A stretch of DNA of 64,000 nt from Plantago major (GCA_026545765.1 CM048844.1:1116001-1180000), one strand, 5' to 3'; positions 45,307-58,329 are shown, numbered from the stretch's first letter. Notes: a model not told the origin generated them from the letters alone. Made by a program: numbers and translations.

Positions 45307-46835
45307 CTTACATAGGGTGTTACTCATGATGGAGTACTTACATAGGGTGTTACTTAAAGTCAAGCTTGTCCCGGACATTAATTTCCATCCTAAGTGTGAG
45401 AGATTGGATATTGTGAATCTGTGCTTTGCTGACGACCTTCTACTTTTTGTTAGAGGGGACCCTACATCAATTTCGATTCTTATGGCTCAGTTTGATAGCT
45501 TCTCTCGTGCAACAGGACTTAATGTGAATCATAGCAAGTGCCGAATTTATTGTGGAGGAGTCAACCGTGCCTGCCTTAACCGTTTGCTCACGATTACAGG
45601 TTTTGGGAAGAAGCATTGCCCGGTGAAATACCTCGGTGTGCCTCTAACCACGTGAAGCCGACTATTCGACTACCTTTTGCTCATTGACCGCATTACGGCT
45701 AGGATCCAGCACTGGACCTTGAAACTCCTAAGCTATGCGGGTAAGATGCAATTAATCCGTAATGTGCTACAGGCAATGACGAGCTATTGGATGCAGGTTT
45801 TTCCCATGCCGAAACAAGTAATCCGCCGCATAGAATCACTCTGTCTCCATCACAGAGGTAGTGCAATTTGAAATAACAAATAGAGCACCGATTGCCTGGG
45901 ACAAAGTATGTGATGCTAAGAATGCTGGAGGCGTCAACCTTACCTCATTGATCGAATGGAATATTTGTACGGTGGCAAAGCTGCTTTGGAATATCTGCCG
46001 GAAGGAGGATAGATTGTGGGTGAAGTGGGTACATTGCTACTATATAAAAGACAGGGAGGTGATGGATGTAGAACTCTCGGGGGATGCCTTTTGGATCTTG
46101 AAGGCTATAATGAAAAACCGATGTATGTTAAGACAATCACCAGCCTGGACAAGTATGTGGAACACTGGTCGATTTCAAAATCGAGATTTGTATGAGGAGC
46201 TGTGGGGTGTGAAAGCAGATGTACCATGGAAGAAGTGGTGGTTTGATAACAAGGCGCAGCCCCGAGCTATTTTCTGTACGTGGATGGGTCTACATAAGAG
46301 ATTAGCTACCAAGGATAGAGTTCGTAGGTGGAACCCGATTGTGACTGCTGTTTGTTCTTTCTGCCCTGTGGATGAGTCGATGGAACACTTGTTCTTCCAA
46401 TGCCCTTTTTTGCGCCAGATTTGGACCCGTGTCTTGAGATGGATGGGAATTCAGCGTGCTCCTTGCCCGTGGGAGGAGGAGGTCGAGTGGTTATGTATGC
46501 AGCTGCGGAACAATGCATGGCAAAAGAAGGTGCTGCGGTGTGCTTTCACAGAGACTGTATATTCTATATTGATGGAGAGGAATCTTGCTGTCTTTCAGTA
46601 GAAACCGGCAAATGCAAGACTGGATGAGCATATAGTCAATAAAATTATAAATAGATGTTGGCAGGATAGGAGTTTACGCAAATATTGCGCCCTGCTCATG
46701 TTAAGATAGAGTCTAGAAAATTGTTTTGATTCACTTGGTTGTTTTGATTATTTTTCGATTACCTGGATCTTCGGATCGGTTGTGTACTTAACTGTTGGAA
46801 TGGAATAAAAGTATTTTCGGTTCCAAAAAAAAAAA
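45303..46835 (+). mobile_element. L1-type LINE, right-arm copy, truncated
   Basis: This is the counterpart of 4225-5730 in the left arm. It retains the RT end with LCFADDLLLFVRGD and FDSFSRATGLNVNHSKCRIY, thumb sequence, and an uninterrupted frame (45861-46601) through zf-RVT with CSFC and MEHLFFQCPF; the TAA that splits the left copy is absent here. It ends in poly(A) at about 46825-46835. The 5' side is cut at a rearrangement join within a repeated GGAGTACTTACATAGGG word, not at a normal LINE truncation. Other frame breaks occur near 45655 and 45840. Confidence 0.88.
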
Positions 46836-47563
46836 GGTTTATCATTGATTTAGCTAGTGATGAATAGTGTACATAGCATTGTGGGGAGCTTTGAAAAATA
46901 ACCTTTTCTTATGTGTAATATTTATGATATTTTAAAATTTCGCATGTCTAAATCACAAAATAATTTTATATATTTCTCCTGTTTCATTCTAAATTTATTC
47001 ATTTTTACTTTTTTTGGTCAATAGAGTTCGACTTTGAATATAAATTAATCTTTAACTATAAATATAAATAACAAAATTATATCATGAAAATATAGACCAC
47101 AAATTTTAATAATATAATTTCGTTTAATAATTTATCATTATAGTTTAGGAGTAACTTATTAAACTCATTACTAACAGACCACTTTATGACTCCAAGTGCA
47201 AATATATTCGGAATATTTATTTTTTACTTTGGTTTTATCGTTTCTGCATTGTAGCACAAGTATTACGTTTGGATTTGATTTCTTATTTCATGTGGTTTTA
47301 ACTTGACCAAAATTCACTTCTTTTCCCATTTTCTTTCATCTCCCATTTATTTCTAATTATATCACAATTTCTAATAAATTCTCTACTTTAACAACCTCAA
47401 AATATGTCACATCAACCTACAGCTCATTAGCTCACTCATCCTCTTTTTTACACCTCACAAAATACAATTTGAGTCTATATAAAATGAGTTAAAGCAACAC
47501 ATGCTTCCCAAATACTTTATTATAAAAGCACTCAATAAATTAGTCACCATGTAAATCCAACCT

Positions 47564-48001
47564 ATTTACACACAAAAATTAACAAAAATGCGATACTATT
47601 CAAAACACAAAACTCAACAATATACATACAAAAATCCAACCTATTTACACCTATTAGCAAAATTCCAACATGTTAGTCCTAGTGCTAGAATTAGTACTTC
47701 CTCTCAATTTTTAATAATTGTCGTTTTAGTTTTTTCACTATTTGAAAAATATTTATCGTTTTACATTTTTCAAGAAAGACTTTTATCATAATTATTGTGT
47801 GTTGTTGAATTTCATGTCATTTAGAGATATTGTATTGGTTCAAGTATCACAGTTATATGTAATTAATGTTGTATTTTATGAAAATTAATAATAAATTGAA
47901 TTGGGTGTATTAAAATGTATAAAAACTCTAAGACGACAATTAAAAATAGGAGGGAGTAGTACTTTATTTTTTTTTAGCCAATACCAAGAACTTGAGGAGT
48001 A
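47564..48001. repeat. Direct repeat, second copy (438 bp)
   Basis: Matches 44867-45306 with few differences, including a 2-bp deletion. Here the repeat sits in its original context at the 48001 end: the sequence after GGAGTA continues into left-arm homology. At the 47564 end it is joined at a shared GTGTAAAT to sequence matching left-arm 2505 onward. It contains the Stowaway-like MITE at 47697-47956. Confidence 0.9.
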
Positions 48002-48697
48002 TATAATTAGTGCCATTAAGAACACACAGTGGGTATTTATCTTTTTTGAGGTATATAGCATTCATATTTAACTTTTTAATTAAGGGGTTGTAATATACTA
48101 CAACTCTAATTTTAATTCTATAATAATTAGAATGGAAGAGAATATTATTATTATATTAGATAGGCAGAATCCTATCTTACAGAAGAATCCATGCTCGAAT
48201 GAAATTAGAAATAACCCAACAAAACGATTAAATTAAAAAATGAAAAGAAAGAATAAAGAATAAGTCTTCAAAGCACCATGAATTTCTTTGAGATGAATGA
48301 TGTCTCAAGCTCTTCTGAACTTTACAAACAAGAAATGCTCTACAGGACCTTCTCTTTCACCCCTGGAAAAGCTCCAATACCTCAAAAAAAAGTCTCTACA
48401 GGATGGAGCTCTCAAGAAATGCACTACTTTCGAGGCTTGACATTAGTTCATCCGCCATAGTTCAAACACTTATCTTCGCCAGTATAAAGGGTACCATAAA
48501 ATGAAAAAAATCGGTGATGAAATTCCAATACCTTGAAGTACTGACGGACTTCTACACTCGGACTCGAAATGCAAGCGGACCCTTCCAAGTACCGACGGAC
48601 TTCCACACTCGGAACATCATAACACAATAAGAGATCGACTATCGACTCTTACGATACTTGTACTAAACACTATCAATAAAGATTACCATGTTACTCC

Positions 48698-51500
48698 CGT
48701 GGATGTAGGCACATTGGCCGAACCACGTAATCCTTGTGTCATTGTCATAATATCATGTTTTTATTCGATCCGCTCTATCACGATTTATATATATGATGGT
48801 TAAACACAATGACTTAAGGCGAATCGAACGGTCCTACGACTTAGTACGATTTACCTCGACCTTAACCTTGGCATTTTGACTTAACCGGATTTACCCTATA
48901 TCAGTAATTATAGCAAGAATTAGCCTCTAAGGCTGAGCAGCGGAAGTTTAAAAATTTTGTTTCTTGCTAATCTGATTCATGACTATATTACGTGTATTGA
49001 ATACATGGGAAGAAGATGCTTATGTAGCTTCCAATAGGAAGTAAGGATCACTGGATATGCTTGCTCGATGTTCTTTCTAGAATCTTCGATTCGATTTATT
49101 CATCTTCTTCGATTCGTTCTCCAAGAACGATTTAATTCTTCCAAAGAATTGGGACTGAACTTAGAACAATTCTAAGCTGCCTACGTACCTCCAAAAGGAT
49201 CAAGCCCTACGTAGTTCGATTCGTCGGTGATTAATCTCCATGGACTCTAGGATGTCCATCGTCTAAAACTGCAACAAGTAAATAAATATGGAGAAAGAAT
49301 ATACAAGAAAGAAGAAAGAAGACAACCAAAACGAATCCTTCTTGGACTGACATGGGCGGCCGATTCATCATAAAATTGTTGTATGAATTAATTTAGTTAA
49401 GTCTATATTTATACATTAGGAATCTCTAAAACGGACTGCATTGCAGGCCGTCATTGGTGCCTGACGCGCCAGCAGTGCGTCAGGCGCCTCCCCGTCAGTG
49501 GGTGACGGGGGAGTTGGCTGCTGCCACCTGATTCATTCTTTTTTTTTTTAATTTTTTTTTTGTCCAATTTCAAACGCGAATAACTCGAGAAATAAAAATG
49601 CAAAAAATAAATAAAAATCACCAACGGTTTTGACTTTTCGAGATCTACAAATAGAGACCACTCTTGACTATGTTTGGATCATCCCATATCGAACTCATTT
49701 TTCTCTCTTAATTAAACTTAAAATTATAAAACGATTTCTACAAAAACAATTTTATTAATTTTAAACATATTTATCATATTTTAAGAGTGTTTAAAAAAAT
49801 TCGAATTTCATGACGGCACGATGCGAGTCACCCAATGCAGCAAAATCTCGTCACGGATCCCGTCACCAGACGGTGACGCGTCACGGAGCTGTCACCCAAT
49901 GCGGGTAGTCTAATAAGTTGTATTAGAATAGGAGACTTATTCCTAAATTAAATCAAACTTGGAGAGAAAGGAAAAGAGTCCTACAAGGAAAAAGATCTTC
50001 AAGATCTTCACAAAGATCTCCAAGATCTCCACAAAAAATCTCCTCCTCCTTCTCTCCCTTGCATGCTTCTATGTATAGCAGGTGATTCCTTTTGTTTTCC
50101 AACTGAAAGCCTAGCCCAGTTGGTATTGGTTCAGTCTTCTATACAAGAGGTCACGAGTCAAAACCCACAAAGTGCTGTTTTGGTTTCTTTATTTCTTTTG
50201 GGCTTTTATCAATTGGACTTCAATTCCAATTAATCCAAATACACTTTCTTGCATTAATTAATTCGTGACCAAAACCCACCAAGTGATGTTTTGGTTTCTT
50301 TATTTCTTTTGGACTTTTATCAATTGGACTTCAATTTCAATTAATCCAAATACACTTTCTTGCATTAATTAATTAAATTCAATTTAATCTAATTAATCTT
50401 TCTTCATGTATTAATTAAATCCAATTTAATTAATTTACTTTCCAAAAAGTATAATTAACTAAGTCCAACAAATTCAATTTGACTTAATCAATCATTTCTA
50501 TCAAATAGAAATATTCTCAATAATAGTAAATTACATATTTATCAATCAAATTGATATTTAATTTACTCTAACAATCAGTTAGGAGAATAATCACCTTATG
50601 TTATATGTGACCCATAGGCCCTTACATATTAGTCACTGATCTAATCAAGGTTTCAGTGAAACTCCTAGATAATTTCACTAGACAATACTAATATGTAAGG
50701 AACGTTTGCGAGGAATGACAAATTGCCTGTAGCGTAGAGTCCTTGATGATACGGTCCCTTCATTCCACGAATACTCGAATGAGTCTAGAATATGGTTTAG
50801 TGTCTATTCCAATAACTCATCCATTGTCTCTCAATCTTATTAGTCGATCTAGAGGATTATGTCCAAGCACCATCTTGACATATATATTTACGGTATCCAC
50901 CGTCTTACGATCGCACTAAATATGAGAAGTAGAGTATTCTCTCCTTGAATCTATTACAGAGGAATGAATCCTTTCTTGGCCCAGTCACTCACATCACATG
51001 CTTCCTAATACACCCAACACATATCGTATCTATCCGACTTTAAGGATGCATGCATTGCACATGGTCAAAGTGTATTATTCCACATATATATGATGTAGTA
51101 TTGGCCCCAAGTCTAAGGACTAATAACATCACCCTACACACCGATAATACCATAGACACTTAAATAGATTTTACCAAATGGTTTCTTGGTTGGGTGTGCC
51201 AACACCCTCCAAGGTGTTCATATGTCCATTACGAATAACCCAGTTCATTCGTAGTAGTGAGATCTACTACATCCTCTAAGGATATAATGCAACATATGCT
51301 AGCTTCAATCGCATCATTGGTATCCCAACTCTCAATGACCTACAACTAGTGGCTTGTTTTAGGACTTAAATATTGACACCCAAGCTCCCACTAACTTGGT
51401 GATTATGTTAAATCCTTGGGAACATCTTACAGAATAATTCAAACAACCAAATAATGTATTCTGTAAATGTAATGCCTATTGTATTTAAGTATGTATAAAC
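48698..51500. other. Unclassified repeat DNA, partly LTR-like
   Basis: No gene is recognised. 48700-48760 (GTGGATGTAGGC, then GCCGAACCACGTAA) resembles the transcribed part of plant Copia LTRs. 49440-49510 and 49810-49910 are GC-rich islands full of GTCAC/GTGAC and GACGCG words in an AT-rich background. 50161-50380 is a two-copy tandem duplication with a 111-bp period. 50104-50168 has tRNA-like box words (TAGCCCAGTTGG, GGTCACGAGTC) suggesting a SINE head, at low confidence. 50560-51480 has no frames; it looks like decayed LTR or untranslated element sequence. Confidence 0.35.
50161..50380 (+). repeat. Tandem duplication, period 111 bp
   Basis: A unit containing TTTTGGTTTCTTTATTTCTT and ATACACTTTCTTGCATTAAT is present twice in succession, from about 50161 and 50272, with a handful of differences. 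It is non-coding. Confidence 0.85.
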
Positions 51501-51509
51501 TGGTGAACA

Positions 51510-53390
51510 TAAATAAATAACAATAACTGAATGTGATCAAGTACATATCGTCCCCAACGTAGGTTGTCTCTCGGACATATATACTTTCAGGTGTTTAGCG
51601 AGCTTCTGAGATCCCTTAGGAGCTCTGCAAAGAAGTCCGTCGAGTATCGAGTCAAAGCGAACTCAGGCAGCCAAAGGTAGGTCGGAAGCCTGCTACCATT
51701 TTTTTTCTGTAATTTGAGCTTTCATTTCTGTAGTTGATTAGTTTGGCTATGCGATATCGATTGGGACAAGTTTGTCGATTTTGCTACCATTTTTTTCTCT
51801 ATAATTTGAGCTTTCAATTTATGTAGTTGATTAGTTTTTCCAACTATATTTTTTTAAATTAACCTTGGGAGAATTTTTGAGCTTTTAATTTCTGTACTAC
51901 ATATGTTATGTTGTAGTTCAATGACATTGTTGCTCCTAAGAATGCATATGCCAAGGTGAAGGCCTTCAGGTTCTCCATTACGAAGCTCGAAGCTGGACAT
52001 AAGTATGAACCACACTATGACTATTTTCTGGATGACTTTAACACCAAGAATGGCGGTCAACGCATTGCTCTGATTCCTTTTTACTTGTAAGATTCTGTCA
52101 TGTATTGGCACTCCAAAAATAATTATCACCTTGTGCTTTCCTGTTTGTCTGATATCAAATACAGATCAGATGTTAAAGAAGGGGGTGAAACTATATCTCC
52201 TGTTGCAAAAGCAAATTTCTCTTCTGTCCCATATTGGAACGAGCTGTCTGAATGTGGCAAAGGAGGACTTGCTGTTAGACCAAAAATGGGAGACGCACTA
52301 CTTTCCTCGAGCATGACGCCTGATGCAACTTTGGATCCGTCAAGTTTGCATGGTTAGTTCTGGTTCTAATCGTTAAATATTGGTGTTGTATTTTCTTAGT
52401 GGTAAGGAGTTCACATGTGTCATAGTTGACGCATTTCAAATTTTAAAACATATCACGAATCTTCTTCGTCTCCCCCCTTTCTTTCTCGAAGCCTTTTTTT
52501 TAGTGGGTAGCTCTGGAGATTCATGTGGAGTTGTAGAGTATGCTCCAACATTGTGTATGTTTTCTTATCAATACAGCTGTAATATTTTCCTAAACATACA
52601 TGCTTCTGACATCTGTAGTTGGTTGTCCTGTCATCAAAGGGAACAAATGATCATCTATGAAATGGATACGTATCCATGAGTACAAGGCCCAAGCATCACA
52701 AGCCAGGAGTTACAATTCTATAGGTGAGCTTAACGTGGCCATATTGAAATATTTTTCATAGTTGTTTATGCACATGTATGATTTCGATCAAATTAGCTGC
52801 TTAACTAGCAAAACCTTGTTCCCACATTTTATGCTTCGTTTGATGCATGTTTGTTGATGAGGCCATAACGTGACTCACATGTTGGCCATAAAGTTACTAT
52901 ACATCAGAGACTGATACACATCCAAACTCGTTATGTTCAACATTACGAAACGCATCCAAACCCCAACCGTCTCGAAAGTTTCAAGGAAGATATGCTAAAT
53001 TATCAAGAAATTTGGTTTCATATGAGGACTTGATCCAGAGCCATGCATTGGTTAGTTGGCTATGTTTTGGCCTGTATTGCAGATATGTTCTTCGGTCACA
53101 GACATACCGTAGTCTACTTTTTCAACTGTAATTTTTAATCTTCTTAGAAACTTGTTAGATTTTGAGCTTGATGAGTATATGTTGCAGGAAATAGTTTGGA
53201 TGATGGTCTTGGAACATCGGTCACTTAAACTAGTTTGATTTTCTTTTTTCTTGTAATACATGTACACAATTGGTTGATGATTCTCTTACTTTGAACATAG
53301 TCTTGGGTTTTAATAAATTTGATCTTAGGAAAAAGAATATTGATGTTTTGTATTAGTTGTTTTGATTGATAATCTGAATTGTTTTTTTTT
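51510..53390 (+). mobile_element. Prolyl-4-hydroxylase repeat, copy B
   Basis: The longest of three related copies in the window. Its start (ATAACTGAATGTGATC near 51530) matches copy A at 37490. It includes three P4H-like exons (51917-52720, listed separately) and about 650 bp of 3' UTR-like sequence shared with copies A and C. Homology stops at a T-run near 53390, before the CACTA-type terminal part present in copies A and C. Confidence 0.65.
51917..52720 (+). pseudogene. Prolyl 4-hydroxylase gene fragment
   Basis: Three exons with GT-AG borders: 51917-52086 (AGHKYEPHYDYFLDDFNTKN), 52165-52352 (SDVKEGGETISPVAKANFSS, then VPYWNELSECGKGGLAVRPK and PDATLDPSSLHG) and about 52619-52720 (GCPVIKGNK). 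This is the C-terminal catalytic 2-oxoglutarate/Fe(II) dioxygenase domain of plant prolyl 4-hydroxylases, ER/Golgi enzymes acting on cell-wall proteins. The H-x-D iron ligands (HYD) and the distal H of SLHG are present. The first exons are missing. The conserved W after GNK is a TGA, and the FW of DALLFWS has become SS, so the copy is disabled. Copy A keeps the W codon in its single exon. Confidence 0.85.
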
Positions 53391-56300
53391 TGTTTTAACA
53401 AGCTTATCACCACTAAGCGAATGGCGGTTGGCGTGATGACTTACTCATCTCAACACGACACGAATCTGAAGGAAGAATGTACAACTCAAAGTAAAAGAAT
53501 GAAAAAGTATTTACAATGCTTGACAACATCGCTTTTTGCTTGACCCTTCTTTTGCTTTTGGGTCTTTATTCTTTATTTATTTTCTTTCTTTTTTTCCTTT
53601 CTTTTTTTTCTTTTTTTTTTCTTTCTTTTTTTCTTTTCTTTTTCTTTCTTTTGTAGCGGCGGTGTCCACAGATATTTACATTCACTTCCCAAACCTATTT
53701 GCTAGCATGGGTTGGGGTTACAAGACACAAGAGTAAAAGAGAAAAGACTCGACGAAGTACAAGCTTTAAAATGAAACCCCCTTCCCCATACCTATTCGAT
53801 AGAATAGGCTCAAAAGAAGATCTCACAACCTCACACTAACTCCTTCCTAGGCATTTGGCAGTCTGCTAGTCGATGTGAAAAATTTGTCACCTCTTACGCA
53901 CATATTTACTCAATTAACCAACCACAAGCGTTAAAGCACATCACTATATATTATAAGGCCTTGGTGAACGCATGAGAGGAATATACTACCTTATAGATAG
54001 CATCGGGACTACAAAGCTTAATTTAGTGCACATGTGAATGTGGCAAACCAAGGCCGTTAGTGCGAACCTCAAACTACTTACGCAAGTGTGCTTAGCATGA
54101 TAGTTGGTCATAAACATTAATCTATACAATAAGCTAGTTAGGTACTTGGCAATCAACTCGACTCACCACATTAGTGTACATCCTAACCTAACATGAATGC
54201 ATGCATAACTAACTAAAAGACTCACAAGCTAAGCAAAGTATAAACAGGTATGTAAGACTTTAAAAACAATAGAAGGCACCAAATAATCCAACGACTTCCC
54301 CCCCAAACCTAAACTCTTGCTTGTCCTCAAGCAAAGATTGATGAAAAGAAATAGTTGGATTAGAAAGTGACTTCCCTGAGATATGTGGTCGTGTCTTGTC
54401 CGTAGTAGCCTTAGAACCTTCCTGAAATACTAAGCAAACGTGAGAGGGTGAATGAAGGTGAATTTAATAGAAGTGGTCGGAATTAGGAGAAATGGGCGCT
54501 CCGTCCGAACGGGTTGTCCGTGTTTAGACGGTCCATTCAGATGCCCCGCCCGTTGTTCTGTTTGCTGACCATTTTTATTCAACCCACTTTTCTTCGCCCG
54601 TTTTAACAAAACCATAACAAAAATGATAATAAAATTCTAAAAATGTCATACGAATCATGCTAAATAGTGTATGATAGTAAGTAGTAATACTACAACCATA
54701 TCGAATGAGTAGAGTATCAAAGTGACAATAGTAACGGCCATATGTGATGTCGTGGCCTCCGTCTCTTGAGATCTCTATGGTCCCTAGGTGGTGCAGGGTA
54801 TGGATATCTGGAATGTACCGAGCTATCTCCTCGTATCTCTCCTCCTGGGCTCTAGTGATCTCGTCCATTGCCAGTTGCTGCTAATATTGGAACTGTCGCA
54901 TTTGACACACCTAGGAGTCTCTAAAGTCGTTTTTCCACTCCGCTTATTGTCGCTGAAAGTCGGTGGCGAACCCTTGGAAGTTGTTGGTGAATTAAGTCTG
55001 GAGGGTGGTCATGTCGAAAGCGGTCTGTGAGGAGGATGGTAGTCGTGGTCTTGGTCAGGTTCGCCGATGCGCCTAAGATAGGCTCTGCGAATGTCCTTGT
55101 AGGAGATGTAGTCGATGGGACGAGCAGGCCCTTCGGTGGCCGATGTCGGTACACCATATTTCCTGCATAGTGTGGTGATGAGGTGTGGGAACCCAAGTGC
55201 CCTGTCCTCCCGGCGGTGCTGTCCAAACTCTGAGTAAATGACTTTCCCGGGGTTCACCGTAAGCTTTTGGGTGAGGACGTGGACAAGGTTTCCAATGTAT
55301 GGCTAGAGGTTCGAGTCCGACTCCCTAGGAATGAGGTTGGCGCTGACAAACTTCACCATCACTCGTGCGCCAAGCCGAAGATGCTTGTACTCAATAATGT
55401 GCGATGGCAAGGCGGGGAAGGGTCTATCCTCCAAAACAAGTGCCTCCCATACTTGTCTCGTGTACCTTCTGGTCGATCGGTTATACTTGTACTTTACTGC
55501 CGGGTCATACTCATCGGGGTCGCTATCATCCCTAGTCATACCCAAATCGAGGGCCAACTCTTCCGCCATCTCATCGTTGTCGTCCTCGATATCGCTTCCC
55601 TGTGGGGTCTTGTCGCCCTTCAATAGTCCGTTTATCACGCTGGGAGTGAAGGGAACCTGCTTCCCGTGGATGGGAACCTTGGAGTCGTCGGTGTAGTCGG
55701 AGTAGCAAATGTAAAACTCCTCGACTACCCTCCTATCGTACCACCCGGTGAATGGTTCTAAGTAAGTCCACCCGTTCTGCGATGTTTGTCGAGAGGTCTT
55801 GAAGCGCCTTCTTTTCTTTATTGTCATTGGCGATGTGGATGTGGCGGTCCTTCGTGATTTTCTTTATTTTCTTGGCCGTGAAACCCTCTCTATACTCTTG
55901 TTGGCTTTGCGACGTCTCGATCCCCTTCTTCTTTTTGCTAGCGTGAGAGGATGAAGCTCCTTCGGTCCTCTTGCCCCTTTGAGATGCACCACCTGCCATT
56001 GTGACCCAACGAGACTTGTTTTGACAAAATTGATCGGATAGGATGGTAGAGGATCGCACGAGCTTTCCGAAATTCTAAAGAGTGTGAAGTTTGGTGGGAA
56101 GATGAGTGAAATCCGAGTTTGGGGGCGATTTTACGGCAATGGAGGTTTGAGGATGGAGATGGCGATAATGGACGGTCCGTCCTCTTTAATTACCGCTGTA
56201 AAAAGTTGGACGCCCCGTCTAGGCGGTCCGTCTGTTTCAGACGAGCCGTCTGGACGAGGGGTCTCGTCCTCTGGACTCTCCATCTTGTAAGGAATTGCCC

Positions 56301-56750
56301 CAAAATTGGATTCCACTTATTCGTTACTTAAATTAAACGTGTTCCTATTCTAAATGCAATCGTACCTCCCGGGTTGCCTCCCGGGTAGCGCCTTTGTTTA
56401 TCGATCATTGGCTCGACCTTAATCGCTCGATGTTATCCATTGTCAAACGGAAACAATTTTTGTGCATCCGTCTCGTAACTCCTTGGATTTTCGGAACCAC
56501 CCTTGGCTCCTCTCTTCATGTTCTCGAGTGTATTCATAATTTCCTGAAAACTAGAATTAACTAAGTTAGAAATATCAAATTCTAAAAAATAACTAGGGGA
56601 ATCAATAGGAAAATAAAAACGAAAAAATGGGTCATAACTCCCTTGAAACTCGTTGGTGGGTGTATGGACAAAGATGTAGGAGTCATCATTGGGAATGTTT
56701 TCCTTAGTGGGATTAGAATCGAGATACATTGATTCGAAGTCGTTAATGCA
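53391..56750 (-). mobile_element. Gypsy-like fossil with plant-transposon-type ORF, minus strand
   Basis: Minus-strand frames between 56059 and 54575 encode a basic start (MAGGASQRGKRTEGASSSHA, KKKKG) and a domain with GWTYLEPFTGWYDRRVVEEF and VPFTPSVINGLLKG, which resembles the plant transposon-associated domain of Athila/Tat accessory ORFs. After it on the same strand comes a GAGGACAAGCAAGAGTTTAG word with a G-run (54280-54335) that looks like the purine tract before a 3' LTR, so 53400-54280 may be LTR-derived. A matching primer-binding site and LTR end lie at 59464-59796. A CACTA element splits the fossil from 56752. It is broken. Confidence 0.55.
53560..53655. repeat. T/C-rich low-complexity tract
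   Basis: About 95 bases of TTTC-type sequence on the plus strand. The frame rich in Phe and Ser is an artefact. Confidence 0.85.
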
Positions 56751-58329
56751 CTACAAAAAAAATTTGGGCTGAGGCGGATAGATCCGTCGCTTCATTAACG
56801 ATCCGTCGCCCACAGCGGCGGATAAAAATCCGTCGCCCATGGAGTTGGGCCGACGGATAGATAATCCGTTGTCCAATTCGCGACGGATTGGACGACGGAT
56901 TATATATTTGACTTTTTTTTAATCGAAATATAACGACGGATAGAATATATCCGTCGCTAAACCGGACGACGGATATAATCTATCCGTCGTTATATTTAGC
57001 GACGGATATCTATCCGTCGTCCAACATTTTATTGGAATTAGTGACGGAATCTGAAATTCCGTCACTAATTCAAATCCTTTAATTTCGGTCACTAATTAGT
57101 CACTATTAATCCGTCACTATTTATTTCATATTAATCCCTGTTTTTCGTAGTTCACCTATTTAATCAATATAATGTTCGATAATAAATGAATAATACGGAA
57201 AATATTTCAATAAATTTTGAATAAAAAAAGTAATATCCGGAGCTGGAGAAATTATCCACACAAGTGTAAATATGAAAAAAATCGAACATCTGATGCATAA
57301 CTAACTAGCTATCGACGGGTGGGTGATGGCGGGCTGGACATGAAATGCTCCATACATGAATCAAGGCGCTCGTTCTCCTCCCTTTGTTATTAGGCTGCTT
57401 TGCATCTCTTGAGTTAGAGGCGCAACTTTGTTCCGGACTGCGTTGCACCATTTTGAGACACAGTCACGTGTGTAAACCGGACGTGCTGGATCTTTGGGAT
57501 GATGATGAGGAGCACCGGACTAGCGGGCTCAAACCGAGGCTCCGAGTCCATATATTAAATCCTTTCTTGTCCGGGTTTGTTGACCTCTAGGAAGATGTTG
57601 TCAACTTGTTGATTGACAACACATCACCGTCGTCCTCTGCCTCCACCCACGAGCATCAACCTCAGCCTGAAATCGTAAATAGCAGATATCATGATCAGTT
57701 ATTGTTTTTAAAAATTAACTTGTAATAGTGTACAAATATGAACTTTAAGCAACATAAACATACATGATAGGCGAGGCCCGATTCGGTCCATACCCATACC
57801 TTTCGGCCTTCTTGAAGATGGCATACTTGGATGTCACCTCCCCCCGTGCCACCTGAATCAAATCAGATCTAGTCAACAATTTATCATCTACAAGTAATAG
57901 AGCAGCAGAGACTTCATACATACACGTAATGCTAGATTGCAAAAACACATATATACGCACCGATTGATAATAATCAGTGAGATCGCCTCCCAAGGTGGTG
58001 AGCGACCCTTCTGCCGTGTCGGTGGGATGCGGTTCACTTTGTTGGTAGGCAGCGTCACGGACATCGATTCGGTGCCGATAGGCATCCCAAAGGGCCCACT
58101 CATGCATCAACTTTGTGGAGGATTTACACCCGATCCCGAATGGCCTTCCACGAGCAGACCATATCACATGCGGTTTGGATCCCACAATCTAAACACGCCC
58201 GGATCTGTGGATCAACTTTGAGAATGAAGTACTCCTTCTACACTCCCGATTTCATACAACATCCAAAGTCGATACATGTATAACCTCACCATGTTACATC
58301 AATTTAACAAGATCTGACAACATAACAGA

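Larger units (their letters stand above)
42102..48697. repeat. Right arm of the inverted segmental duplication
   Basis: This is the reverse complement of the left arm, with differences. It contains the intact SWEET gene, lacks the left-arm hAT-like insertions and the LINE tail, and has lost left-arm sequence between about 2517 and 7944 at one place while retaining it, reordered, at another. Homology to the left arm is still running at 48697, which pairs with window base 1, so the true outer edge is not visible. Confidence 0.9.

Noticed and set aside
50104-50168. tRNA gene or SINE from box A/B-like words
   Set aside because: No cloverleaf can be formed by eye and the box B is poor; at most a decayed SINE head.
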